A stretch of DNA of 64,000 bases from Cladobotryum mycophilum. Its lineage: Eukaryota; Ascomycota; Sordariomycetes; Hypocreales; Hypocreaceae. A model generated the notes under the pieces. The model was not told the origin of the DNA. It saw only the letters and a list, made by a program, of their open reading frames with translations, and did not search any database. Of the stretch, positions 11,393 through 22,900 are shown one piece after another. A program made the translations under genes and the position numbers. Position 1 is the first letter of the stretch, and each line of letters opens with the position of its first letter. The stretch covers positions 705,421 through 769,420 of the forward strand of contig JAVFKD010000015.1 in the NCBI GenBank assembly GCA_036429605.1. The letters run 5' to 3'.

Positions 11393-13230
11393 TGCTTCTC
11401 GTGGAAGTCGGCTATCCACAGCGTGGATGTCGACGGGCGTCCGTGGACACTATCGCAGGCGCATACGTCAAAGGGGAGGCTTGATAAGGGTTTGTGACAG
11501 GCGTCAACAAAGGTTCGCACTGCCTCGGTGTCGATTGGGCTCTCTTTTTTTCTCGCGTCGCGGTAATGGCGTGGAAGGATGCGAGGTACCAAGTGAAACG
11601 GGGGGCGTGACGGACAGGCTATTGACCAGGGTGACGCAGGGGAAAAAAACAGCAAATCGTGAATAGAGTTAAAGTCGATGCAGCAGCGAAAGTCTATAGC
11701 GAGAAAAAGCGACGGATTTTGCAGTGGCGACGATGCATCGACGATGGGGAGAAGGGCGGTACCGGATTGAACGGTGGTGGTGGTGGTGGTAGTGGTGCGA
11801 TTCGTGATAACACACCTGACCTGGGTGCTGCGAGGAGGACAGGCGATGGATGGTTGGTTGACAAATGGCAGGCCCGGGTCAGCAGCAGGTCACGATGGGG
11901 GAAAATTGGAGGGGGGCCCGCAAAGAATAGGTATAGTCGATAATTCTCAGCGAAAAAGCAAAATAGAGGGAGAAGGAGGAAGACGGAGAGAGAGTGTGTG
12001 TGAGAGAGAGATAATAGTAGTAGTAGTGGTAGAAGAGGGTAGCAATGCGAAACAGCGAACAAGGCAAGGATAGCAAAGCTGGGAAAGGAAAATACAAGAG
12101 GGAAGCAAAAAAAGCTAAAGACGCAATCACGCGCAAGCAGCTTAATTCGAGTTGTTTTTCCCTCCAAAAGCAGCAGCCTGTCTTCTATAATTTTTTTTAT
12201 TTTTTATTTTTGGTTCGTTTCCCCTCTCTGACTGTTTGCTGCTTTTTGCTTGTTCCCAAACGTTCAAGCCCAAAAGCAGGTAGTGCTTCAAAGGATGGTG
12301 GTGGTGGTGGTAATCGCCGCGACCGAATCGGCCTGAGAGTCCCGCGTCGCTTTCGCCCCGAGTAGGTCGTAGCGTCTCTCTCTCGTCTGTTTTGTCTCTT
12401 TTTGCCTTTTTATTTTATTGTATTTTATTTTTATTTTTTTTGTTTACCGTGGACAAAAAAAAAACAAATATAAAATAAAAGTTTATCTGAGAGCAGCAAG
12501 TTCCCGCGGGTGGGAAAAAGCGCTGAACCTGAAAAAAAAAGAAGGAAAGAGGGAGAGAGGGAGAGAAAGAAAGATTTCGGTGTTTGGTACAACAGCTTCT
12601 TTCCTTGGGGGGAGACGAAAGCGTGGACGGACGCAGAGAGACGACGACGACGACGTGGTTGTGGTGGTGGTGGATGTTGTGTCAGGACCCAGCGGCGTCT
12701 GTTCTGGCGAGGGACGGGCAGGACGGATGGACGTCGCAGTGCAGCAGCAGCAGGACAAGACGTCAATGAGGCAGACCAACCCTGCGGGAACAGCGAGGCG
12801 GCGTTGGGGATCTTCTCTTTTTTTCGCTGGCAAGCGCTTCAGGGACCCTCTTCGGATAACGATAGCACGAAAAATGCAACCCAAGGGGATGAAAAGTGGA
12901 GACATATGCATGTATGCCGTACTATTGCCCCGCTCGTAATGATGGAGCAATCAAATTTATGGGGGCAGGACCAATTCGATTCAGCGCTGGATGACCCAAA
13001 TTGTCCCAAAGAGTCATAGAGCGAATCCGACAAAATCGGTGGCTGGGTAGCATAATCTCATAATCCCATGCTTAAAACGGGGCACCTAACCCATGTATCG
13101 TTATATCTCAAAGGCCCCTCTCTCTCTTGCATGAATGGATGAGCTGGTACAAGTCTGTCAATCTTTGAGTTTAGCCCCCTCCTCTGATGGTCTGACGGCT
13201 GGGATGTTAGTACATTAAAAAAAATTGAAA
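11393..13230. other. Long upstream region of ptaB
   Basis: About 1.8 kb upstream of ptaB with no convincing coding sequence. It holds triplet repeats on the + strand (GGT around 11774-11793, TAG around 12015-12028, GTG around 12297-12312, ACG around 12640-12655), poly-A/T runs near 12185-12215 and 12410-12480, and several pyrimidine tracts. ptaB is probably transcribed with a long 5' leader, as is common for fungal developmental regulators; that is inference. Confidence 0.5.
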
Positions 13231-13800
13231 TTTTACGATTCAGAAACCTGTTTGATTTCCCAATCTTTGAAACAAATTACTCAGATTCTGTCCATTCTAC
13301 AAACACACTCAAGTCCGTTTTTTTCTTTCTTTCTGCGCCGCTTCCGCTGTCGCAAATGGAGTGTGCCCAACTCCGAGGCGCTATTTTTGGCTTCCGCCGC
13401 TAACGCCTTAAGCGGGCGGCGCTCCATACGAGAGTCACGTGAAGTATACACAGTGCGGCACTCTCAGAGAAAATTTTACGCGCACTGGTTCGGTATATCT
13501 TCCTCTGCCGCGAGGCTGCAAAGAATTTTTTTCTCTTCAATGCAGTTCTCTCTTCACTACTCAGCAACAGCAACAGCTTGCGACTCTTCTACCGGTCCGG
13601 AACGATTTGCGAGAAGCTAGAATTTTGGCCTTGACATTTTCTTTCGCCGGTAGAAGGAGAGCGTGCACTTGGGAGTGAAAAGTTTGCTCGTTTTTTTTTT
13701 CGTTTGCTTTTGTGCTTGTTGATATCAAGTCATCTCCAGCACCCGACTGTCAAGGTAAGCACATCACATCTCTTATTTCACACAATCCCCCAATCATCCT

Positions 13801-13906
13801 ATGATGATACTCTTTAATAGTCTTCTTTTCCCAACCGAATCGACCGTGAAGAAGTTCTGTCTGTTCGGGTCTTTCGACCTGTTACTTGCCAGTATACCTT
13901 GTCTGA
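13801..13906 (+). ncRNA. Candidate box C/D snoRNA in first host intron
   Basis: An ATGATGA C box at 13801-13807 and a CTGA D box at 13903-13906 are spaced as in box C/D snoRNAs, inside the first intron of the U14 host. The terminal stem is weak (CAAT before the C box can pair with ATTG after the D box, at some distance). I could not match the sequence before the D box to rRNA by eye. In budding yeast U14 is co-transcribed with snR190, so a second snoRNA here would fit. This remains a candidate. Confidence 0.35.
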
Positions 13907-14082
13907 ACACCTCATATTGCTCTCAAATATTTTTGCGGTTATCGGTTTTGGCAGCATTGCTAACGGTAACTCAGTCTAGATTCATTGCTATACTATTCGT
14001 TCACGATTAACCCCAGCAGTATATCGACTGTTTCCGACCCCAGCAAGGTAAGCTTTTTTACTATTTTTTGTCAAGCCTCATC

Positions 14083-14197
14083 AGTGTTTTCATGATGAAA
14101 ATTTCCATCACATTCGCAGTTTCCACTCGAGTTCCGTCTGAGCCTTTTTCTGGAACAAATGAGAGTTAATTCTTCCTTGGATGTCTGATCTAACACT
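14083..14197 (+). ncRNA. U14: U14 box C/D snoRNA
   Basis: All hallmarks of U14 (yeast snR128) are present within an intron. The C box ATGATGA is at 14092-14098 and the D box CTGA at 14185-14188. The conserved block CATTCGCAGTTTCCAC at 14111-14126 is the U14 element that base-pairs with the 5' part of 18S rRNA. The guide CTTCCTTGGATGT directly before the D box (14172-14184) is complementary to the 18S segment ACATCCAAGGAAG and by the D+5 rule targets its C, the residue equivalent to yeast Cm414. Flanking AGTGTT (14083-14088) and AACACT (14192-14197) form the terminal stem. The length, about 115 nt, is close to the yeast RNA. U14 is needed for early 18S processing as well as methylation. Its intronic position contrasts with the dicistronic yeast gene. 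Confidence 0.92.
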
Positions 14198-14537
14198 TAA
14201 CCCCCTTCTTTGAAAATTCTTTCACGCTCTGTTTGAGTCCACGAGCTAACAAGAAAAAGTTTGCAGGTCATGAATTTTAGCAACTGTAGTCCACTTCATA
14301 ATAAACAAGTTATTTACATCTCTCCCGTCTCCATTCGTATCGTGATTGTAAGCTTATTGCACTTGACACAATCGTGCCATATCTTGACTGAAATTTTACA
14401 CCTCGAATACTTCATTCAATATGCTGCCTTACCCAAAGGCGTCCTTAACTCCATATCTGAGCTTTGTACCCCCCTCCTCCCTCCCAAACGCCGTTTCGCA
14501 GCACCCGGATTACATATAGGAGAGTCGCCTACGTGTG

Positions 14538-17098
14538 CTAGGCAACTCGTAGCTCCTCTCGAACTTCTTCTCTTCTAACCCTCCCACCCACTATGCCCAT
14601 CCTATTACGCCCAGTCCGTCCTCTACCTAACCAATTCAACTTGAGCATCTTGCACAACTCAACCATTTTCTTATTCCCTTCATCATCTGCATCGATCCCC
14701 ATGCCCCCGAGGCTCGACAGTACGCTCATGCACTGCAGCATGCGGCCTACCATGTCAGTTACCTGCTTCGAATCCTCAACGTTTTGCTCCCGCACGCTAC
14801 TCAGGACCTGCACCCCCGACGGGGTAAACGGCCTCATCGCCCCGTCGCTGCCACGGCTGCCGAGGCTGACGTTGCTGACCGCGCGGCTACGGCCCCCTGC
14901 GGAGCCATCGCCGAGCAGAGTCGTGCTGGTGGAGTTGTACGAACCGACCGAGGGGTCAAGTGACATGGCAGTTCCTGGCCGTGCCATGGAAAAGAAGGAT
15001 TCCGACGGCGACGTAGATAGGCTCGTCTCGAGAGGAGGCGACGCTAGGGCCATGCTGGCAAACGCTGACGGCAAAAATTCCAGGGAGAGGCGAGAAAATA
15101 TCGTCTTGAGGGTGTCATAGCGAGGCAGGATTACAATATCGCGATAAGCCGTAAGAACGAGGCGTCTGACGTCTAGGACGGTGGCGGCCGGCATGACTCG
15201 GGCTGCCTGGTCGGCGGAAGATGGCGGAGCGGTAACAACGCCACCCCAAAAGTCTCGCGCTTGCTCGGGACTCATAATAGTTCCGCAGCCAGAGACCTCC
15301 AAGTCGAGTGGTAAGAAGGCCGCCTGCATGTACGGCAGTACCGAAGTAAACGTGAATAGCCAGAGCTCCACCAATGTTGGTATAAACCGATCCTCTGGCG
15401 TCTTACGTAGAGTTCGGTCCATGGTGGAAAACCCCATGGCGAGGAGATCCCGGAGGTCTTCCAGCATAGTATTGGGTGACCTCTTATGTATGCACCACTG
15501 AACATGCATCTGGACGACTCGATTGATGTCCTCAATCGGAAGACGAAGATCTTCGCCCTGGAAGATGACCAACAGTTTCGCCTTCAAATAAGGCCAAGCA
15601 TCATCCATGGCCACATTGGTTGGCGCTGCTCTGCTAACATCCATAGTTTCAGACAGAGTTGTAGATTGCTGAGACAACGACGGCAAGCTGCTGCTGCCAG
15701 GCCAGTCTGCTGAATGGGTAAAAGATGACTCGGTGTCTATCCGACTCTCTGATCTCTCCGTATGCTTCTTATCCTTCTTAACCTTTGTAAAGGTAGACGA
15801 GCTTGGGCCAGGGCTCGGAGGGACGCTGAAGTTGTAGAGGCTACTCGGAGCATTTGGATCCGTAGGCCTCGAATTGCTTGCAGCAGATGAAAGGGGCAAA
15901 TGGTAGTCTTCTTTGAGCTTCTGCTTCTGTCTCGATAGAAAGTGGTGCTTCTTCTCCTTCTCTTTGCCCTTTTCCTCAACACTGGTATCGATGGGTCGAA
16001 TAGTTGCCGAAGATGAGTTGTTGAGCGTATACATTGATTGGTTGCTGGGATCCACGAGACTGCTTGTGCTGAAGTTGCCACGCTGGAGAGCAGACAAAGC
16101 CGTCCCGATCTTACCAGGACTTGGCAGTGCCTTGTCCTTAACGTCGCCTTTGGTGCCAATTTTCCCGGGTCTCGAAAAGAGCTTTGCCTTGGCCTTTTCA
16201 GACTTGGACAATGGTTTCTCCGTAGGGATGGGAGCAGACGTAGTGGGAGTAAGAGCTGGGAACGGCTGCGGTGATACTGAAGGCTCTCTGGGAGAGTTGT
16301 GACCTGATCTCGGAAACACCACATTGGCTGCCGCCGTGGCTGCCGGAGAGTGCCCATTACTGGGGTGTCTGTCTTGATGCATTGCGCCCACGCTACCGAA
16401 GCCAGACTCTCGAGGTGCGCTCGCCTCTGTGAGGCTTAACATGGGAGGGTTCATAGGGCCCTTACCCCCACTCCCCCTTCTTGATCCATCAGCTTCTCCG
16501 GGAAATGGCACAGTCTGAGACCGTTGCCGTGAGTGGAAGGCATTCTGATGAGACGCTACAGCGGCCTGTGCCGCAATCTGACTAGCTGAAAGAGCTGTCG
16601 TTGTTGTTGTTGTTGTTGTTGTTGAAGATGCCGTAGAAGAAGAGCCCCCATTATTCATTCCCACTTGCGACAGGTTGGATGTACTTGTAGACGGCAGTGA
16701 AGGCTCAAACATGCCCTGCGTCGCAGCGTGTTTCCTCGAATGGGTCTTGAGCACTGGCGACGCCGCGCCTTGAGTCCCGGCCCTTGTTCCGTTTGGTCGA
16801 GAAAAGTTTTGGTTGACACTTGAATTGCTCAAATTGGCCTGGCTGGTAAACTGTTGATAAATCGGGGTAGCTGGAGCGCCCCCGCCTTGCTGGCGTGTCT
16901 TGGGGATGGTGATTGCTGAAGTGGTATCCTCGCTTCCAGTTGGAGAACCGATGCGCAAGGGGGAAGTCGTGTAGGAGCAGAGGGTTGCGGTTGTTGAGAT
17001 GGTTCGCCGGGCGAGCTAGATGATCCAGGCAAGGGAGAGAAGCTCCCGGGAGCCCGGCCTTGGGATCGGCCTGATCCTGTTCCTGGTGTTGGCTGCAT
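14538..17098 (-). CDS. hbrB: HbrB-like TORC2-associated protein, frame broken at a C5 run
   Basis: The main frame covers about 800 residues and contains the HbrB domain (about residues 500-800 of the repaired protein), starting at AWPYLKAKLLVIFQGEDLRL and continuing through HVQWCIHKRSP, PTLVELWLFTFTSVLPYMQA and RRLVLTAYRDIVILPRYD. The family includes Aspergillus HbrB (hyperbranching mutant), yeast Bit61/Bit2 and metazoan PROTOR, subunits of TOR complex 2. The large N-terminal part is disordered and Ser/Thr/Pro-rich. This frame has no ATG near its 5' end. An ATG at 17098 starts a different frame, MQPTPGTGSGRSQGRAPG. One extra C in the run at 16959-16963 (G on + strand) joins the two, giving 853 residues with no intron. 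An unrecognised first intron is less likely, since no suitable donor is seen. Confidence 0.85.
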
Positions 17099-18641
17099 TG
17101 TCGCGGATGTACGATAGGCCTGTTACATCTTGACTAGTGGACGCTGCAATGCGACGCTGTTAGACGCGGATCATATTGATGCTTGACGATGGTGGTTCGA
17201 TTGTAGGTGCGCTGTTCGGAGGGAGGGGTTCGAATAAGATGTTGTTGAGCGCCGTTTCGAGCGTGTCTCGTGTGTCCGGTCGCAGAGGTTCGAGGGTGGT
17301 GTTGAAAGAGAGAGTTGAGTGCGGAAACGGAGGGAAGAATTGATGGTTGACAAGGGCTAAGCTAAGCTATTGGAAGTGACGTGGGGTATTGGCGTCGACG
17401 CCAGATCAACAAGTTCAAGCCTCTGTACGATGAATAGACGAGCCTCACATAGACTTATGGTGTAGTCTTTTGCTTGATTCTACAAGCAATACGAGAAATC
17501 ACTGATGGGACTGACTGCAAATGCTATGTATCCCTAAATGCACTTTCGCTACATACGCATCAAATAGTGAAGCTGGACCTACATGAGAGACATGCGCCTG
17601 GTAAGCTCAGCATGTCCCTTGCAGGTTGAAAGGGATGCTCTGGTACTACGACCATTACGGAATAGACCTGACAGAAAAGTGCTTTCTTGGAATAATGGGC
17701 TGTTCTCCAAATGAGGACGCATTACGAATTCCCAATAACGCAGGCAAATATCAAAGTTGCATCCACTATAGATCTTCATGTCTCTTCAACATGCATAATA
17801 AACTCTGGCCCCATGCGAGCTGGTGGGGCACCAACAGCCGTTGCCCAGCACACCTGCCTTAGGTACCTTCAGCCCCTAAAAAGCAACCACTGAAGCCTGA
17901 GGTGGACAGAGCACCACCACCAGCACCCACTCAAACAGGTACCTATAAAAAAAGCTTCCATCTCTCCACCCAAATTTTCCAACTTCTCTCCTTAAGCATC
18001 GTCCTCATCAACGCTGCGTTTCCATGCTACAAACAGAGAGCCTGCGCAAGCAGTTTCTCGATTTCAAAATTCGCATGTGGGAAATTCGGAGAATGCTTCA
18101 AAACGAGGGAGAGTCACCTTTTGGTGTTCTTTTTCTTGTGCCCTGCTCGCTTCAATCTGGAGTCATCCAGGCGAGGTGAGTTTGGGTCTGCCTGTGATGG
18201 CCTGGCGTCACGTGACGTCTGCAACCGACATCAGAAATCTCAGGGCCTAGCTGTCTGCGTGTATACCCTCCGGGGGAAGGCGTGGACATGTCTAGGTTCC
18301 TATGGGAAGTCGTTGCGAAGCTCGTTGTGCAACTTGAGTGCGATATGCAGCGTTGTCATCTGACAATGACCCAATTCCGATCATTCTCTTGAGGGCGGTG
18401 CTTCACCTTTTTTCTTCTCTTGTGAGTTGTGCCCTCTCTATTGCCTGTGTGCAAGGATACTACTAATGATGGAATGGGATATGCCATACAAGATTTGGGT
18501 TCACTCGAACCACCGATAACCGTTTACTACACCAACAAGTCGATGGTACAACAATGTTGACCACAATATATAATGTCAAGTTGGTTTCACCTTGACACCG
18601 CAACCTGGAAATGGGACACCAGCTCCCTTCTCCATGACTCA
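17099..18641. other. Upstream region of hbrB, no gene seen
   Basis: This region lies between divergent hbrB (minus) and gon7 (plus). Open frames of up to about 150 codons (for example 17902-18363) have erratic composition and no recognisable motif, so I do not call them. A TACCTATAAAAAA segment near 17940 could be a TATA-type promoter element, but no gene follows it clearly. Confidence 0.4.
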
Positions 18642-18731
18642 AGCCCCTAGACAGTTGGTCACTGTCAGGAAGGCTGCTGGGTTCGTGCTACACGAAACCG
18701 GTGGCCGTCGGTTCGATTCCGACGAGGGGTT
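18642..18731 (+). ncRNA. Cloverleaf-forming, tRNA-like RNA element of unknown identity
   Basis: Ninety bases fold by inspection into four helices. An outer stem pairs AGCCCCT (18642-18648) with AGGGGTT (18725-18731), with one G-U. A D-arm-like hairpin GACAGT-TGGTC-ACTGTC is at 18650-18666. A long third arm pairs GGCTGCTGG (18672-18680) with CCGGTGGCC (18698-18706, with wobbles) and TTCGTG with CACGAA around a CTA loop. A perfect T-arm GTCGG-TTCGATT-CCGAC is at 18707-18723. GGTTCGATTCC is an exact polymerase III B box, and TAGACAGTTGG (18648-18658) resembles an A box short by one base. It is not a normal tRNA: there is no variable loop, no 5-bp/7-base anticodon arm, and no T-run terminator close downstream. 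A tRNA-derived or degenerate element is possible. Confidence 0.4.
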
Positions 18732-19485
18732 CCGACCGGTGTCCTTGCACTTTAACCAGGCTTCTGTCCACTCGTACTTTGGTATGCTGTGAACAGTCGT
18801 ATCTCTACTGGGATCAATAGGGGCTTCCTCTAGCACTTAAAAAAATAGTCGGCGTATGGCAATACGACAAATGGCCACGGCTCTAGGGCCACCGGCAGAA
18901 GCTGTCTGCCGCCTCGGGGGGAACCAACAGTATCGCGCTGTCCCTGTAACGCGTCACCATGAAACGGGCGTAGGCATTACGAAACATGTACCCGATCTTG
19001 TAGGTAACTAAACACACGCTTCTTAAGGTTGAACCCGTTGACTACAAGTAAGAATAATGGTAACTCCGACCTCGTTTTGAATGTCTCGCCGTTCAAGAAC
19101 CGTGCTATAACCTATGCCCTTTAGTGCATGTTCTATATTGTTGAGATGGTGATGCTGCGAGTAGGTACAGACTAGCATAGTAAGTTTGTGTATTTAGGAC
19201 GTCAGTCTGTATGCATTGAGCTTCTTCTACTCCATACTTGGAAATGAATTGTTGTGTCAACCTCAGATATTAATTTCTCCCATTATGGACTTGACGCAAA
19301 GGTGCATCTAAACCCACGTGATATTAAATCTCCAATCTCGACCCCTCCACATCTGCCCCACACCCGTCAATATCCCACCACCCTTAACCGTCGACCACCT
19401 AACCTACAATCTACAATTAACATCTTCAACATCTTCAACCTCTCTCTCCACTACACCAATCCAATCTCCAATTCCTCCATAAAAA
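18732..19485. other. Promoter side of gon7
   Basis: About 750 bases with no coding sequence. It contains a few further hairpins, such as GGCAGA-AGCTG-TCTGCC near 18895-18912, so the structured element could extend beyond the cloverleaf. The last 170 bases are pyrimidine- and CAACATC-rich, as in a fungal 5' leader, and lead into the gon7 start codon. Confidence 0.4.
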
Positions 19486-19782
19486 ATGGCCTCCCCCACC
19501 CTCACCGCATCCTACACCTCCCCTTCCAACCCCTCCTTCTCCTTCTCCCTCCCGCTCCCTCTCCTCTCCTCTGCTACACCCCCCACCCTAGACGATAAAT
19601 CAGCGTACCTGTCCTCCCTCCGCGCCGCGGCGTCCTCGGCCCAGGATACCATCAACAAGGAGCTCACGTCCCGCATGGAGGCCGATAAAGCAGCCGAGGC
19701 GGCGTCGGGCGCTAGGCTGATTATCGATGAGGACAAGGAGGAGGAGAATTACGGGGAGGAGGTCCAGGAAGAAGAGGATTGA
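19486..19782 (+). CDS. gon7: Gon7-family subunit of the EKC/KEOPS complex
   Basis: A 98-residue single-exon protein. Residues 35-98 have the Gon7 pattern: a helical segment YLSSLRAAASSAQDTINKEL, then TSRMEADKAAEA, and an acidic end IDEDKEEENYGEEVQEEED. KEOPS makes the universal N6-threonylcarbamoyl (t6A) modification on ANN-decoding tRNAs and is also linked to telomere maintenance and transcription. Gon7 is the small fungal-specific, largely disordered subunit that stabilises the Pcc1-Kae1 end. The start ATG sits in AAAAAATGG, a good fungal context. It converges with vam6, the two stop codons being 170 bases apart. The length fits the family (about 90-120 residues). Confidence 0.85.
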   Translation: MASPTLTASYTSPSNPSFSFSLPLPLLSSATPPTLDDKSAYLSSLRAAASSAQDTINKELTSRMEADKAAEAASGARLIIDEDKEEENYGEEVQEEED

Positions 19783-19951
19783 AAGGGAACGAGGGGGATC
19801 TAATAATGATTGGAACATATATATTGGATGCAGCGGGAGATTTTGTCGTCGTCCTTCATTCCTCCCTACCAGCTCCCCCCACGACCGAAATAACTCCTAC
19901 CATTAAACAACATTTCATTCATCCCGACATTCAAAGAGGTTTTGCGACCAT

Positions 19952-22900
19952 CTAAAAACCTCTCCCCCAACTTGGCGCCCTCGCCCCACTTCCCTCCTTG
20001 TACCCCGTCGCCCTATTCAAACACCCATAATGCACCACTGTATTATCCGTCAATACCGCAACCACGCTCCCGCCAACCCTCATCCCTCCGCCGAGCTTCT
20101 TGTGGCATACGACACAGTGCCTCTCGTCCGTAATCGTGACGTGCCTGTTCCTACCGCCCTGTCCGCCGGGCACGTCATCGCCGAGCTGGAGTCTGGCGGC
20201 TACGGCTATGCCTTCTGCTTTGCGTAGGCCGGCAACTATGCGGGACTCGTTGACCAAGGAGTTTGCGGAGCGGATGCGTCCGCGGAAGTATGCTTCGAGG
20301 GAGCTGATGGGGAGGTCGTTGGGAATGAGGCCCATGGTTGAAGCGGCGGGGAGGCGACCGCCGTGTTTGGAAAGGAGATCTAAAGCCGGTTCCAGGTTAG
20401 GCTTGTGTGGCGAAGGAGGTTGAAGGTATAGGGAGAGTAGAGTATGATAAATGGATGGCGTCGAATCGCCTGTAGATTCCGATGGGGTTTCAGATGTGCT
20501 TTGCAATCTATGTACCCGGTTGCAGTAACTAGACTCCGTTAGCTCAGATTGGTGCATCGTCTAATCGTTATAACATACTCTTCAGCTTTGGTATAATCCT
20601 TCATCTTGAATACATAAATCTCAAGTGCTTGCCTGTGCTGGCTCATATTGCTCAAGACAACGGCCTGGGCCTCGTAAAAGGCGGGTTCTGTACGCTGTTA
20701 GCATTAATCTTGCATACCAAACGTTTGGTTCTTCTGCTCTTACCATCTCTAGGGATCAATCCAAACGCTTTGGTCAAGCTGTACACCTGCCCCCATTCCC
20801 TCAGGAACTTGACAAACTTTTCCATCAGGCCCTCCCAATCTTTATTCCCCTCCGTGTCCTTCAGATTCGAAACGTAAAGCTCAACCAGGCGATTGTGAAA
20901 CTCCACCGTCATGTCATCAAGCTCATTGATAACATGCTCTAGATATTGCAACTCAAGTTTGGTGTCCAAGGCTCGGAGGAACGGAATCACTCTGTCCCTA
21001 GGCAATGTCTCTGCGTTCTCCGTATCACCAACGAAAATTTCCATGGCGTACTCCGGGTTCGACTTTAGCGTCCAAGCCGCATGCTCGAGGATCAGCTCAA
21101 TCTCCGAGGGGGTAGGCTCTGCAAGTACTGGATTGTACGGTCTGGCCCATGCAAGGTAGGGGCTGCCTCGTTCGGCTTTGGAGCAGCTCCGAATCTATGA
21201 AGCAGCTCCAGCGCCGACTTATGCAGCTTCTTGCCGTAGAAGAAGTCTACGAGCTCCGTGTAGCGGTTATGCTCTAGGAGCTTTTCGTTGACGACATCTG
21301 GGTCGCAGAAATTTGGAATACGGAAGAGAGATCCAGCGAGGGAAGGGGAAGAGAACATGTAAGCACGGAAAAGAGTTGTATCGACCAAGCGGAATGTTTC
21401 GCGTAGCTTCTCCTCAAGTTCCTTCTCAGACTCATCTTGGCCTGTCCTCAGGAGATTCTCTGCTGCTTCTTCCGCGGAATTGGGCTGGTCTGTCTTTGGC
21501 TTCAACTTGCCTGTGACGGGATCAATGACTCGCTGAAGTCGCGCGCGAGTTCCTGCGAGATAGCTGTTCAGTTCCAAGACAGCCTTGGTCAGCTCTTTGC
21601 CTTCGAGAGGTCTATCCTCATTTGCTGCTGCCGTCTCTTTGGCATTATCGGAATCTTCGCCGTCCTCCCTCTTTGAGTAGATTGACGCTGCATCCGCCGG
21701 GAGCTTCCTTTGTGAGCCCATCCAATACTTGGCGAATCCACCCACGTTTTGCTGGCCGTCCGTTTCTGCCGTTTCTTCTGGGCTTTCAGATCGCTGTCCG
21801 TTTGTCTTCTTCGGCACGGGCTCTGGTGGCTCCTCCTTTTCTTCCCAGTTTGCCCATTTCGAAAGCTCACCGGCAATCTGGCGAGGATAGAGTCTCAAAA
21901 CCCTCTCAGGAGGTGCATGGACATCATCTTCGTTCATTAGATCCATTGATTGTCGGTACCTCTTCTGCTTGAAGAGCGATTCTGCTTTGAGCATTTTCAC
22001 TTCCCGAAGCGTTTCCGTCTTGTTCTTTAATAATGCGTCCTCTAGCATTTTGAGAATGCTGATTGCCTCATCAAACCTCCCAACTTCTACTAGCTCGTTG
22101 ACTTGAGAGTCGTATTCGGTGGCCTCCATTTTCCACACACACCTGTCGCTCAAGATATGAAATCCCTTGCCGGCATGAGCCAGACTGACGGTAGGCGGTG
22201 GGAAATGTAATTGAGCAGCTCCGGGGAGTGCGATGGTTTGTAACAAGGATAATGTATCCGGATTTCGGACCTCGAGCGACCCTTTTGATGGCGGTTGCAG
22301 GGCCACAATATAAGGATACGAATATCCTATGGAATCCGGCGCCGACTGCCATGGTATTTGCCTTCTGTCCAGAGACTTTCCTTCATCATTGACAAACAAT
22401 GTGTTGATGTCCTTGGCCAGCAGCATCTCCCCGTCTGCTAATTTGGTAGCCAGGGGCTTGGGCATGTATCCTCCAAGGCCCATGTATCCCATTCCAGCGC
22501 TGCTCACCGCACCAAAACGGCTACCCTGACCAGTCGCCCCAACGGTCCCCGGACTCACAATATCCTCAACAGCCTGCGTCACCGCATCGATCATGACGAA
22601 CCCTCCATTCATTCCACACACAAGTTTCGTCGCATTGGCCCATGTTATCGTCCGAATGGATTCCGAGAGCATCACTTCCTGAACCTCATCCCCGAGCTCA
22701 CTCTCGTGCCAACTCCATAACAGCAACCGCCTCTTCACAGCCACAGCTAGCCGGCTGATAATCTCGGGTATGCCCGTATCAGGGTCTTTAACAATATTCG
22801 ACGTGACGGCAAAACAAGAGGCATTCTTCGTCCGAGAAAGCGTTTCGATGAGGTCATATGTTTGTAAATCGTGAAGTGAGATGTGGTAGTTGGAGAGGGA

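Larger units (their letters stand above)
13755..14266 (+). ncRNA. Spliced non-coding snoRNA host transcript (inferred introns and mini-exon)
   Basis: Two consecutive intron-like segments are visible on the + strand. The first runs from a CAAG|GTAAGC donor at 13755 to an ACCCCAG acceptor ending at 14016. The second runs from a second CAAG|GTAAGC donor at 14048 to a TTTGCAG acceptor ending at 14266, with a GAGCTAAC branch-point-like sequence at about 14243-14250. They leave a 31-base exon, 14017-14047. Neither flanking segment has a credible reading frame, so the transcript is probably a non-coding host whose introns release snoRNAs. The second intron contains U14. The promoter probably lies in 13230-13700. 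The host runs toward the 3' end of hbrB on the other strand. Confidence 0.6.

Noticed and set aside
17902..18363. 153-codon open frame with hydrophobic and Cys-rich stretches
   Set aside because: No homology-like motif, erratic composition, no splice context. It is more likely chance in a long intergenic region.
18642..18731. Calling the cloverleaf a functional tRNA
   Set aside because: There is no variable loop, no 7-base anticodon loop with a U at position 33, and no nearby T-run. It is kept only as an unclassified element.
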